A stretch of 64,000 nt of DNA from positions 248,001-312,000 of the forward strand of contig NZ_CANMTX010000004.1 in NCBI RefSeq assembly GCF_947500985.1, in the 5' to 3' direction. Below, piece after piece: positions 1 to 8,562 of this stretch. The notes below the pieces were generated by a model. It was not told where the DNA came from. It did not search any database and worked only from the letters and a program-made list of their open reading frames with translations. The position numbers and the translations under genes are program-made. This DNA comes from an uncultured Maribacter sp. GTDB taxonomy: Bacteria > Bacteroidota > Bacteroidia > Flavobacteriales > Flavobacteriaceae. Each line of letters starts with the position of its first letter. Position 1 is the stretch's first letter.

Positions 1-473
1 GGCAATTGCAGGTAATGGTAGAAATGGAAAATGCACATTACGCACTAAAACCAAAATTACCGGTACCGTTAGATGCCGCTTCGTTAATATTGGTTTATAA
101 TACATCATTATCTATTCGTTTTAGAATGGATGAAAAACAGTTTGATGTTGATGGCACTTATAATGCACGTTATGAGGTAATAAAAAAGAGAATCGATAAA
201 TCTTATATAAAAGGTACCGACCAAAGGTTAACTCAAACAGGTGTACTTTCTATTGTGTATTCTCAAAAGAAAGATGAGTTAGAGTACCTAAGGTATATTA
301 AATTCTTAAAGTCTAAAGGCTGCTTTACCAATAAGATAGAAATTATAGAGCTAGAAGGTTTACAAGGTGTATCTGGGTTAAAAGCTATACGAGCAGAAAT
401 TCTTTACAAAAGAGAACAAGAGCCAGAAAAGACATATACGTACCAAGATTTAATGGATGCTTTAAAAGAATAA
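1..473 (+). CDS. C-terminal part of a probable GAF-domain protein (cut by window start)
   Basis: The reading frame is open to the left edge, and the first possible start is only a TTG at base 6, so this is most likely the last ~157 residues of a longer protein. The visible part is soluble, without signal peptide or membrane segment, and ends in a charged tail (KTYTYQDLMDALKE). The segment RYEVIKKRIDKSYIKGT resembles, from memory, the C-terminus of large flavobacterial GAF-domain proteins; this identification is tentative because the GAF domain itself would lie outside the window. It converges on, and overlaps by 12 bases, the minus-strand gene ending at 462. No catalytic residue can be named. 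Confidence 0.5.
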   Translation, partial: QLQVMVEMENAHYALKPKLPVPLDAASLILVYNTSLSIRFRMDEKQFDVDGTYNARYEVIKKRIDKSYIKGTDQRLTQTGVLSIVYSQKKDELEYLRYIKFLKSKGCFTNKIEIIELEGLQGVSGLKAIRAEILYKREQEPEKTYTYQDLMDALKE

Positions 474-1679
474 CACTTCACTTAGCAATTGTATTTTACG
501 ATCAGGGCCAAAGAATTTAAATGAAACGGCAAATGCTATTACAGATAGTATCATGCCAATCATGAATATGGTATAGGTCCAACGTAAAAGTGAATATTTT
601 CTATTTAGAACTATCCCAAGAAAATAAAGATCTTTAGTTAAAGAGTTATAGATATAATCTTTGTCCTTTAGCATTTCTTTTATTGCCCATTCATACTCGC
701 TCAATGCCATTTTGTGGAAGTTGCCGAAGAACAATAAGTTTACATTTTTGTTGGCGACATCTTCTTTGGTAAACTCACCGCTAGTAACATTTGGTCTTGT
801 GGCCAGTACAGCTAGTACCATAGAAACGACACTAAAGAATACAAATATTACTGTAGGGTAAATAAGGTAATCGTTAGAAGGGTTGTCTAATTTTGGAATA
901 AGATTAGATAGTGCTAATGATATTATAATAGCATTTACAGATAATAAAATGTTCGCCTTGGTATCTGCAATATCGCTGAGTGTAATATGGTTTTTTAGTG
1001 TTACACGATATAGCGTCTGAATACCACGGTCAGGACTTTCGCTCTTAAATTGTGCTTTTAGTTTCTCTTTTTTCGCAAGTTTCTTTTCAGACTTTTTGTC
1101 TTTTATTAGCTTTCTTAAGTTCTTGTCTTTTTTCTCAAGCCAGTTCTCTTTAGCGTAATCTGTATAATACTGGTGGTCTGTTCTAAATACTTGAATGTTG
1201 AGTTCTAACCATTCTTTTTGGCTGTAGTTTTTTAAGCCGAGCAACTTAAGTTCTTCACGTAAAAGATCAGACGTTTCTAAGTAACTACTCTGTGCAAAAT
1301 GAGAAGAGTCTGCATCGCGAATAATCTGTTCCATCAAATTGTTTGGCTTTGCATTCCATTTCGTGGCAAGTATGCACGACTTCACCTTCTCAATCGCTTC
1401 TTTATTATATCCTTTTTTTGTCAAAAAATCCTCTGCAATTACACAACTGCTTTCTTCATGGTTAGCAGTGCCTTTTGTATAGCCGGTATCGTGTAGCCAA
1501 GCTACTAATACAAGAAGTTCTTTATCCTGATTGGATAGAGAACATGATTCCAGTAATTGTTTAGTACTTTTAACGACTCTTTGGGTGTGTCTTAGATTAT
1601 GGTATAAAAACTTCTTATCCAAATGATTGGTAAGTAATTCAACTACATACTGTTGTGTGCTATCTAAGATATCTGACAT
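462..1679 (-). CDS. HD-domain phosphohydrolase fused to a Pycsar-effector-like (PycTM/DUF5706) membrane domain
   Basis: The 405-residue protein has two parts. Residues 1-190 look like an HD phosphohydrolase: H27/H31 in YHNLRHT, the H63-D64 pair in WLHDTGY, and D122 in IIRDADSSHF are the expected metal ligands. A lysine-rich linker (about 185-215) leads to a C-terminal domain (about 220-400) with three predicted membrane helices near 244-262, 271-293 and 367-389 and the conserved-looking stretch SDIADTKANILLSVNA. This resembles DUF5706, the membrane effector domain of Pycsar cyclic-pyrimidine defence systems. The HD half could hydrolyse a nucleotide. No uridylate or cytidylate cyclase gene is adjacent, so a defence role is inference. 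It is divergent from the metallophosphoesterase gene, with 57 bases between them. Confidence 0.75.
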   Translation of the reverse strand: MSDILDSTQQYVVELLTNHLDKKFLYHNLRHTQRVVKSTKQLLESCSLSNQDKELLVLVAWLHDTGYTKGTANHEESSCVIAEDFLTKKGYNKEAIEKVKSCILATKWNAKPNNLMEQIIRDADSSHFAQSSYLETSDLLREELKLLGLKNYSQKEWLELNIQVFRTDHQYYTDYAKENWLEKKDKNLRKLIKDKKSEKKLAKKEKLKAQFKSESPDRGIQTLYRVTLKNHITLSDIADTKANILLSVNAIIISLALSNLIPKLDNPSNDYLIYPTVIFVFFSVVSMVLAVLATRPNVTSGEFTKEDVANKNVNLLFFGNFHKMALSEYEWAIKEMLKDKDYIYNSLTKDLYFLGIVLNRKYSLLRWTYTIFMIGMILSVIAFAVSFKFFGPDRKIQLLSEVLFF

Positions 1680-1736
1680 AGAAAAAATTGGTTAGAATTA
1701 TCCAAATTACAAAAATTTAAAGAGGGCAACGTTACT

Positions 1737-4700
1737 ATGAAAAAAATATATGCATATCTGTCGGTTTTTATGTTTATTACTAGTTGTGCTACCTATAGTA
1801 CCAAATATGTAGATGAAAAATACGCGATAGATGTAAACGAGTCTAAAGAGATATCTCATACGTTCTATTTAATTGGTGATGCAGGCTTATCTCCGATGGG
1901 CGGAATGAATCCTGCGCTGAAGATATTTAAAGATAGACTGGACCAAGCTGATAAAAATAGTACGGCTATATTTCTGGGAGATAATATATACCCGGCCGGT
2001 CTACCTGATCCAAAAGATTCAACGGTAGCATATAGAACAGCGAAGAATCATTTAGATGCACAATTAAATACACTGAATGATTTTAAAGGAAGACCACTTT
2101 TTATACCAGGTAATCATGATTGGTATACCGAAGGTTTGGTAGGTCTTGAACGAGAGGAAGATTACATTAAAAAAGTTTTAAAGGAAAAAGAAAAGAATCC
2201 ATTTTTACCAGAAAATGGATGTCCGATCGATGTTGTAGAAATAGGGGATGATGTAGCAATTATAACAATAGACTCAGAATGGTATTTGACCAATTGGGAT
2301 AAGCGCCCAGATATTAATGATAAATGTGACATAAAAAGTAGAGAAAAGTTTTTCTTAGAGCTTGAGGATGCGATAAAAGATTACCGTGATCGTACAACCG
2401 TCATTGCTATGCACCACCCTACCAATAGTTATGGTGAGCATGGCGGACAGTATTCTTTAAGAAAACAATTTTATCCTAAAAAAATGGCGGTGCCTTTACC
2501 TGTTTTAGGAAGCTTTATAAATGTGCTTAGAAGTACTTCGGGCGCATCTATTGAAGACGTAAATAACAAACGTTATAGAGAGTTAATGAACAGGGTAACT
2601 ACCTTGGCACAGTATTCTGATCGCGTAATTTTTGCATCTGGTCATGAGCATACCTTGCAATATATTGTTGAAAATAATACCCCGCAGATTGTAAGTGGTT
2701 CTGGTGCAAAAGAAGGTTTTACCAAGTTGTTGAACGGTTCTCAGTTTAATACGGGTAAAATGGGGTATGCCACTTTAGAGGTATATAAAGATGGTTCGTC
2801 TAGAGTTAGATTTTATGGGGTAGGAGATGATGATCAAGAAGAGTTTTTATTTACAAATGAAGTATTGCCACCAACTAAGAACGAATATGTAGGTGAGTTT
2901 TCTGCACAATTTCCAGATAGTATAAGCGCATCTGTTTATAAGAAAGATGAAATTGACAAAAGTGGATTTTATAAAGGAATCTGGGGAGACCGTTACCGTA
3001 AATATTATGGTACAGAGGTAAAAGTGCCGACTGTAAATTTAGATTCATTAATGGGAGGTTTAGAGCCTGTTAAAAAAGGTGGCGGACACCAATCTAAATC
3101 ATTGCGTTTACGTGCCAAAGATGGTAGAGAATATGTAATGCGAGCCTTAAGAAAAAGTGCCGAACTTTATTTGCAATCGATGGCTTTTCAAGATCAATAT
3201 GTGCTCGATGATTTAAAGGAAACTTATACTCAAGAGTTATTACAAGATTTTTATACAGGATCACATCCTTTTGGTCCTTTTACAACAGCTGGTTTGTCTG
3301 ATGCTGTTGGTGTCTATCATACTAACCCAGTACTGTATTATGTACCAAAACAGCCTGCTTTAAAGGAATATAATAACACCTTTGGTGACGAGTTATATAT
3401 GATTGAAGAACATACTGGTGATGGTCATGGAGATTTGGCAAGCTTTGGATATTCAAATAATTTAACGAGTACCGATGGTATGCTTGAAGATCTTCGAGAT
3501 GATGAAAAATACGAAATAGATAAAGACCTTTATTTGAGAGCACGACTTTTTGATATGGTTCTAGGCGATTGGGATCGTCATGTAGATCAGTGGCGTTGGG
3601 CAGAATTTAAAGACGAGAAGAAGGGTAAAACCATATACAGGCCGGTACCAAGAGATCGTGATCAGGTATTCTCTAAAATGGGCGATGGTGCTTTAATGAA
3701 AATAGCTACACGTATTATACCTGGTTTACGACTAATGGAAGGTTTTAATGAAGATATTAGAAGTGTAAAAGGGTTCAATTCTTCGCCTATGACCTATGTT
3801 TTAGACTTGACTTTATTGGGCGAGACAGAAAAAAGTCAGTGGATGGCGCAGGCAAAATACTTACAAGAAAACTTAAAGCCTAGTGATATTGATGAGGCAT
3901 TTAAATCTTTTCCTGTAGAAGTACGCGATGAAACTGTAGATGAAATTAAAGAAACTCTTCTGGCACGTTTAAGTCACATTCAAGAAACTGCTAATGAGTA
4001 TTATCAGATATTGAATAAATATGCTGTAGTTGCAGGTACAGATAAAGATGATTGGTTTGAGATTAACAGACTGAACGACGAAGAAACTGAAGTAAAAGTA
4101 TTTAGAAACATTGGTGACAAGAAAAAGCGTTTGTTTTACTACAAGGTATTCACAAAAGAAGACACAAAAGAGCTATGGGTATTTGGTTTAGATGACGATG
4201 ATATTTTTGAGATTAAAAATCCGTCTAATTTCTCTGGTATAAAAGTTAGAATTATTGGTGGTCATAATAATGATATTTATAGAGTAGAAGATGGCAGAGA
4301 TGTAGCGTTGTATGATTTTAAAAGTAAAAAAAATACGTTTGAAAAAACTGGTGGTGCAAAAGTAAAACTTTCAGATGATTATGAGCTTAACACCTATCAG
4401 CCTTTAAAATTAAGAAATAGTTTCAACCAGATTATCCCTACAATTGGGTTTAATCCAGATGATGGTATGCGAATAGGTTTTGTAAATACGTATACTTATA
4501 ACGGCTTTAGGCAGAATCCTTTTACCCAGCAACATACTTTTGCTGCATCTTATTATTTTGCGACAAGCGGATTTGATTTTAAGTATCAAGGTGAATTTGC
4601 ACATGTATTTGAAAATTGGAATGCTGAGTTGAAAGCGCGATTTACGAGTCCAAATTTTGCCATTAATTTCTTCGGATTTGGGAATAATACCGAGAATTTT

Positions 4701-5459
4701 GATGATGATTTAGGTCTAGATTACAATAGGGTAAAACTTCGACAGGTAGATTTTTCTCCTTCATTGGTTTGGCGAGGGCAATTAGGGGCAAAGATAAAAT
4801 TAGGATTGTCTTATGAGAATATCAGCGTTGAGGAAACCAATGACAGATTTATAAACACCTTCTATCAGCAAAATGGTGAAGAGACCAATAGCGATTTTGT
4901 AGGTGCACACGCTACCTATTCTTATGAAAATAAGGATAATGAAGCGTTCCCGACCTTAGGGATGTCATCATCATTAGAGGCAGGTTTCAAAGAGAATCTT
5001 TCAAAAGAAGGAGGTAGTTTTGGGTATATAATACCTAGCCTAGGTTTTGATTACAAATTGATACCTAATGGTAGGTTGGTATTGGCAACCAAATGGAAGG
5101 CGCATTTTAATATTGGTGATGAATACGAGTTTTACCAAGCTGCAAGTATTGGTGGTTTAGATGGACTTCGCGGATTTAGAAACCAGCGTTTTACGGGTAA
5201 AACATCGTATTATCAGAATACAGATATTAGATTTAGTTTAAAAAAGAAACGTACTCGATTATTGCCAACGGCAATGGGTCTTTTTGGAGGGTTTGATTAT
5301 GGTAAAGTGTGGATACCTGAAATGAGTTCTGGTCGCTGGCACACTTCGTATGGCGGAGGGTTCTTTTTAAATGCCTCTGATATCATTTCTATAAATACTG
5401 CCATCTTCGCTAGTGAAGACGGACCAAGATTTACTTTTGGATTAGGATTCGGTTTTTAG
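1737..5459 (+). CDS. Metallophosphoesterase / outer-membrane beta-barrel fusion lipoprotein
   Basis: This 1240-residue protein begins with a lipoprotein signal (lipobox ending at C17). Residues about 40-380 are a calcineurin-like phosphoesterase with all metal motifs visible: GDAG (D48), GDNIYPAG (D82), PGNHDW (N126, H127), MHHPTN (H226/H227) and SGHEH (H303, H305). The middle (about 430-760) carries LGDWDRHVDQWRW near residue 611 and PRDRDQVF near 639, which recall the catalytic segments of atypical kinases; that reading is tentative. From about 890 to the end there are aromatic beta-strands and a terminal phenylalanine, as in a BamA/TamA-type outer-membrane barrel. Such phosphoesterase-barrel fusions occur in Bacteroidota. 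The enzyme domain probably sits in the periplasm or at the surface; the substrate is unknown. Confidence 0.8.
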   Translation: MKKIYAYLSVFMFITSCATYSTKYVDEKYAIDVNESKEISHTFYLIGDAGLSPMGGMNPALKIFKDRLDQADKNSTAIFLGDNIYPAGLPDPKDSTVAYRTAKNHLDAQLNTLNDFKGRPLFIPGNHDWYTEGLVGLEREEDYIKKVLKEKEKNPFLPENGCPIDVVEIGDDVAIITIDSEWYLTNWDKRPDINDKCDIKSREKFFLELEDAIKDYRDRTTVIAMHHPTNSYGEHGGQYSLRKQFYPKKMAVPLPVLGSFINVLRSTSGASIEDVNNKRYRELMNRVTTLAQYSDRVIFASGHEHTLQYIVENNTPQIVSGSGAKEGFTKLLNGSQFNTGKMGYATLEVYKDGSSRVRFYGVGDDDQEEFLFTNEVLPPTKNEYVGEFSAQFPDSISASVYKKDEIDKSGFYKGIWGDRYRKYYGTEVKVPTVNLDSLMGGLEPVKKGGGHQSKSLRLRAKDGREYVMRALRKSAELYLQSMAFQDQYVLDDLKETYTQELLQDFYTGSHPFGPFTTAGLSDAVGVYHTNPVLYYVPKQPALKEYNNTFGDELYMIEEHTGDGHGDLASFGYSNNLTSTDGMLEDLRDDEKYEIDKDLYLRARLFDMVLGDWDRHVDQWRWAEFKDEKKGKTIYRPVPRDRDQVFSKMGDGALMKIATRIIPGLRLMEGFNEDIRSVKGFNSSPMTYVLDLTLLGETEKSQWMAQAKYLQENLKPSDIDEAFKSFPVEVRDETVDEIKETLLARLSHIQETANEYYQILNKYAVVAGTDKDDWFEINRLNDEETEVKVFRNIGDKKKRLFYYKVFTKEDTKELWVFGLDDDDIFEIKNPSNFSGIKVRIIGGHNNDIYRVEDGRDVALYDFKSKKNTFEKTGGAKVKLSDDYELNTYQPLKLRNSFNQIIPTIGFNPDDGMRIGFVNTYTYNGFRQNPFTQQHTFAASYYFATSGFDFKYQGEFAHVFENWNAELKARFTSPNFAINFFGFGNNTENFDDDLGLDYNRVKLRQVDFSPSLVWRGQLGAKIKLGLSYENISVEETNDRFINTFYQQNGEETNSDFVGAHATYSYENKDNEAFPTLGMSSSLEAGFKENLSKEGGSFGYIIPSLGFDYKLIPNGRLVLATKWKAHFNIGDEYEFYQAASIGGLDGLRGFRNQRFTGKTSYYQNTDIRFSLKKKRTRLLPTAMGLFGGFDYGKVWIPEMSSGRWHTSYGGGFFLNASDIISINTAIFASEDGPRFTFGLGFGF

Positions 5460-5468
5460 ATAAACCAG

Positions 5469-6326
5469 TTACTTTAAAGAATAGGTGTAAAGGTTACCAC
5501 CTTCTCCGTGTGCTTGTTCATCAGAAATAAGCAAGGTGTTATCATTTAGAAAACAAACAGATTCTAATTGAGAGCGCGCTCCCAAATCAATTTCTTGCAT
5601 CTTTCCTTTAGTGAAATCATCCCAAGTAAAATCTGTAAAAATAAAGAGCTTACCATAACTCAGGGCTATAATTTTATCTCTTTTTGGCGATATGTCTATA
5701 GAAGTTATTTGACATATATCCCAATCTGTACATGGTGTAAATGACCCAACGAGTGTAGCTTCATAATTACCTTTGATGTCAGGTACTGAATATATATGGG
5801 CTTCACCGGTAAATGATTTTGATCTGTTCTTAGTTACAATATATAATTTGTTGCCGTGGTGAAATATGGCTTCTGAATCATAGAAGAGAGCATCTTTCTT
5901 TGGAGGAAAGTCTTTTTGGTCAGGGTAACGAAGCTCAATTTTTTCAGCATCTATTTTGTCACCAGGTTCAATTGTTGGGTTGGGTAATTTAAGGATGACT
6001 AAATTTTTACGATCATTAACGTTATTACCAATATCAGCTATATAAAGATTACCAGCTGTATCTTTAGTAAGATCTTCCCAGTCATGGTTTTTACCGTTTT
6101 TAACCTCTAAGCTTTTAAGAATTTCTCCCTTTAAGTTTATCTGGTAAATTTCATCTTTGTTACCGCCATCTTCAACTACCCATAAAGTGGAATCGTTATA
6201 TGATACGAGACCAGAATTTTCATCTAAACTTCCCGGTAGGTCTGCAATTACCTTAAGTTGCCCGTAATTATTACATGAAATAAGTGTGGTAAATAGTACA
6301 AAAGATGTTATAATTATTTTGTTCAT
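5469..6326 (-). CDS. Beta-propeller-like lipoprotein, function unknown
   Basis: The 285-residue protein has a lipoprotein signal with cysteine at residue 18 (TLISC). The rest is a series of short beta-rich repeats such as DSTLWVVEDGGNKDEIYQI, GNLYIADIGNN and NKLYIVTKNRS, which suggest an NHL/SdiA-regulated-like propeller. I do not recognise an enzyme motif. It starts one base after the stop of the preceding minus-strand gene, so it is probably the last gene of the haloperoxidase operon. It converges with the phosphoesterase-barrel gene, leaving only nine bases between the two stops, and no obvious terminator hairpin is visible there. Confidence 0.6.
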   Translation of the reverse strand: MNKIIITSFVLFTTLISCNNYGQLKVIADLPGSLDENSGLVSYNDSTLWVVEDGGNKDEIYQINLKGEILKSLEVKNGKNHDWEDLTKDTAGNLYIADIGNNVNDRKNLVILKLPNPTIEPGDKIDAEKIELRYPDQKDFPPKKDALFYDSEAIFHHGNKLYIVTKNRSKSFTGEAHIYSVPDIKGNYEATLVGSFTPCTDWDICQITSIDISPKRDKIIALSYGKLFIFTDFTWDDFTKGKMQEIDLGARSQLESVCFLNDNTLLISDEQAHGEGGNLYTYSLK

Positions 6327-6327
6327 A

Positions 6328-7218
6328 TTATTCTGCTATTGGTATGAATACTTCGGCTTTCCAACGTAATGCATCTCCACCCATATTTGGGTTATTGAAA
6401 AAGAATTCGATGGGCTTAGGGTCAATCTTAATATTATTCTCTTTTGCATAATCTAGTAATGTATACCAAGTCCTGTCAGAGGTCATATAATTACCATTAT
6501 AAATTGCTTTTAAAGATTTCATACCTATAAATTCTTTGTAAACAAGGTTTTTGATAAATGGTAGAGAATCGGTTTTGATGATAGGGTAACAAAAGTTAAA
6601 GCTAATACTGTCGTTTTGCATGTTCCAATCTGTAGTTTCTATAAAAGGTACGCCATTTACTTGAATTTCGTTACTGGCAATAACAGAATTTATAAAGGGG
6701 TAACTTTCCATCATTCCAAAAGCTTTGTTGCTCTGAAGCGTTTTATGTTCAACACAAGCGCAGTATGTAGAGGGTAGTTCATCTTCGCCCATAAGGGTTA
6801 TTTTGAATTCCTTTCTATGTACATTTAAACTCTCAATGAAATCTGTAACTGTTTTTCTTGATTGTTTTTCAAAATTGGTATCTGAAAATGGAACAGCTAT
6901 TTTATTGTTTAAACTAAAGTTAGCATCTTTTACGTCTACAACTATTTGAGAAGTTGAATCGTTAATAGGGCTAATGTTCCACTTATAAACATGGGTAGAA
7001 TCGCCTGAAATAACCATTTGCTCTAGAGTGCCAATATTGCCCAATTGATGAATAGAAGCTTCTGGCAAAGTTTTATTCCATGCTTTTAATGCTTGGTTTA
7101 TAGTACCCGTATTTGCTTTGGCAACTACCCGTATTTGGTAGTCTTGAGGTTTTATGAAAAAATACCAGAGTATTGCAATAGAAATGATGGCTATTGTAAT
7201 GGTAATCAATTTTTTCAT
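6328..7218 (-). CDS. Membrane-anchored GyrI-like / effector-binding-domain protein
   Basis: The 296-residue protein starts with a single membrane segment (about residues 4-23, ending at WYFFIKP). Residues about 30-145 resemble an SRPBCC/polyketide-cyclase-like fold. The C-terminal half (about 155-295) looks like an AraC/GyrI effector-binding domain, with the closing pattern FFNNPNMGGDALRWKAEVFIPI typical of that fold. There is no DNA-binding domain, so it is probably a ligand-binding or hydrophobic-compound-handling protein rather than a regulator. It lies eight bases downstream of the haloperoxidase-type gene and is probably cotranscribed with it. Assignment rests on pattern recognition only. 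Confidence 0.6.
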   Translation of the reverse strand: MKKLITITIAIISIAILWYFFIKPQDYQIRVVAKANTGTINQALKAWNKTLPEASIHQLGNIGTLEQMVISGDSTHVYKWNISPINDSTSQIVVDVKDANFSLNNKIAVPFSDTNFEKQSRKTVTDFIESLNVHRKEFKITLMGEDELPSTYCACVEHKTLQSNKAFGMMESYPFINSVIASNEIQVNGVPFIETTDWNMQNDSISFNFCYPIIKTDSLPFIKNLVYKEFIGMKSLKAIYNGNYMTSDRTWYTLLDYAKENNIKIDPKPIEFFFNNPNMGGDALRWKAEVFIPIAE

Positions 7219-7226
7219 GCTAAAAT

Positions 7227-8558
7227 TTAATTTTTCTTCATTTTGATTTTCGAATTCAACAATGCGCCAATTTTTCTGCCTTGGCCCACACCCACTTCGA
7301 CAGCGGCTCTATAGTGAATTCCACCATACATTCTGCTTATGGCAGCCTCATCAGCAGCTTCGTTGAAAGAATTAAATTTTCTAATAGGTAGACCATACGG
7401 CGTTTCGGTATCATCTTCAAAACTAAAATTTTCACCAAAAATACTAGTTAAGGCTACTCCTGCAGCACCTGAAACGACACTGTGTCCACTAGTGTATTCT
7501 GGGAACGGAGGTGTTTGTAGAATTGGCTTCCAGTTTTCATCTATGTGCTGGTTGATCAGTGTTTCTGGTCTAATTAGATTACTGCGATATTTTTCATCCC
7601 AACAACTAATGAATGCGTCGGCGATTGCCATTGAGGTTTTAGTGTAAGCAAAAACGGTATCGTCGAAGTTACTATTGGTTTTTTTACTGGCAATTTTCGT
7701 AATACCTATCCAGTGTGCACCTGGGGTGATTTTTTTTGTGGCGAACATTAAGTGTCCTCTTGTAACCGATACATACGGATTGCAATCCCAGAATTTAGCA
7801 ATTGCAACTTCGTCAGATTCATCACCATTTTCGGTTATTTCATTACTGATATTATAAACTTCAATCAGTTCTTTGTAAAAATCGGAGTCTTTTTCTAGTG
7901 AAAAAGGTGGAGGAGGAATTGGTTTGAACTGAGAGGCTGAGTCTATAATAAATGGGCGAATTTTGTTCCAGTGAGGCTCAATACCGTCCATGTAAGCTGG
8001 TGGTGTTGGTTGCCATCTGGTAGGGTCATCTGTATTTACCGTAAATTTTGGCATGGTACGGGTTTGACTATAATTGTCTTTTCCCATCCATTCTTTAATA
8101 TGGTCTGCAACTTTTAATCCGTATGCTTTAGAAGCTTCGAACTCAGGTTCGTTCATTGACTTCCATTGAGCGAAAAGACTATCCTGTAATACATCAAACT
8201 TATCTTCAGAGAATATTAATTGTCTGCTAATATTCATATGCGCAATTAAGGCAGATAATCTAGGATTAATACCTGATACGGTGTCGATGGCAGGTATAGG
8301 TTTTAAATCTTTTATTTGACCAGATAATGATTGATAGTCAGGGTTTACTTGAGCAACAATTTCATAGGCAGCAATATTCGGATAAGCAAATATTCTACTT
8401 GCTACCGGTGGAGAGAAAATATCATGGATCATAATATCTATAATCTTGTCAATTGAATTGTGCAGTTGATCAGGAGATACTACTATAGGTTCTTGCTTTT
8501 TTTCGGTGCAGTTCGCTAATAAAAGCCCTGCGATTAAGATGATTAAATACCTTTTCAT
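7227..8558 (-). CDS. Vanadium-dependent haloperoxidase-type (PAP2 superfamily) lipoprotein
   Basis: I place the start at the ATG at 8558, giving 443 residues with lipobox cysteine at C17; the longer frame would begin inside the upstream gene. The vanadate-binding set of vanadium haloperoxidases is complete and correctly spaced: K323 and R330 (seven apart), S357-G358-H359 in the SGHS motif, and R409 with H415 (six apart). In fungal vanadium chloroperoxidase the same spacings hold (K353/R360, S402-H404, R490/H496). It could therefore oxidise halides with hydrogen peroxide, but the closely related acid phosphatases share these residues, so activity is uncertain. It begins four bases after the stop of a VCBS-repeat gene, and such pairs recur in Bacteroidota. 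Confidence 0.85.
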   Translation of the reverse strand: MKRYLIILIAGLLLANCTEKKQEPIVVSPDQLHNSIDKIIDIMIHDIFSPPVASRIFAYPNIAAYEIVAQVNPDYQSLSGQIKDLKPIPAIDTVSGINPRLSALIAHMNISRQLIFSEDKFDVLQDSLFAQWKSMNEPEFEASKAYGLKVADHIKEWMGKDNYSQTRTMPKFTVNTDDPTRWQPTPPAYMDGIEPHWNKIRPFIIDSASQFKPIPPPPFSLEKDSDFYKELIEVYNISNEITENGDESDEVAIAKFWDCNPYVSVTRGHLMFATKKITPGAHWIGITKIASKKTNSNFDDTVFAYTKTSMAIADAFISCWDEKYRSNLIRPETLINQHIDENWKPILQTPPFPEYTSGHSVVSGAAGVALTSIFGENFSFEDDTETPYGLPIRKFNSFNEAADEAAISRMYGGIHYRAAVEVGVGQGRKIGALLNSKIKMKKN

Positions 8559-8562
8559 TGTA

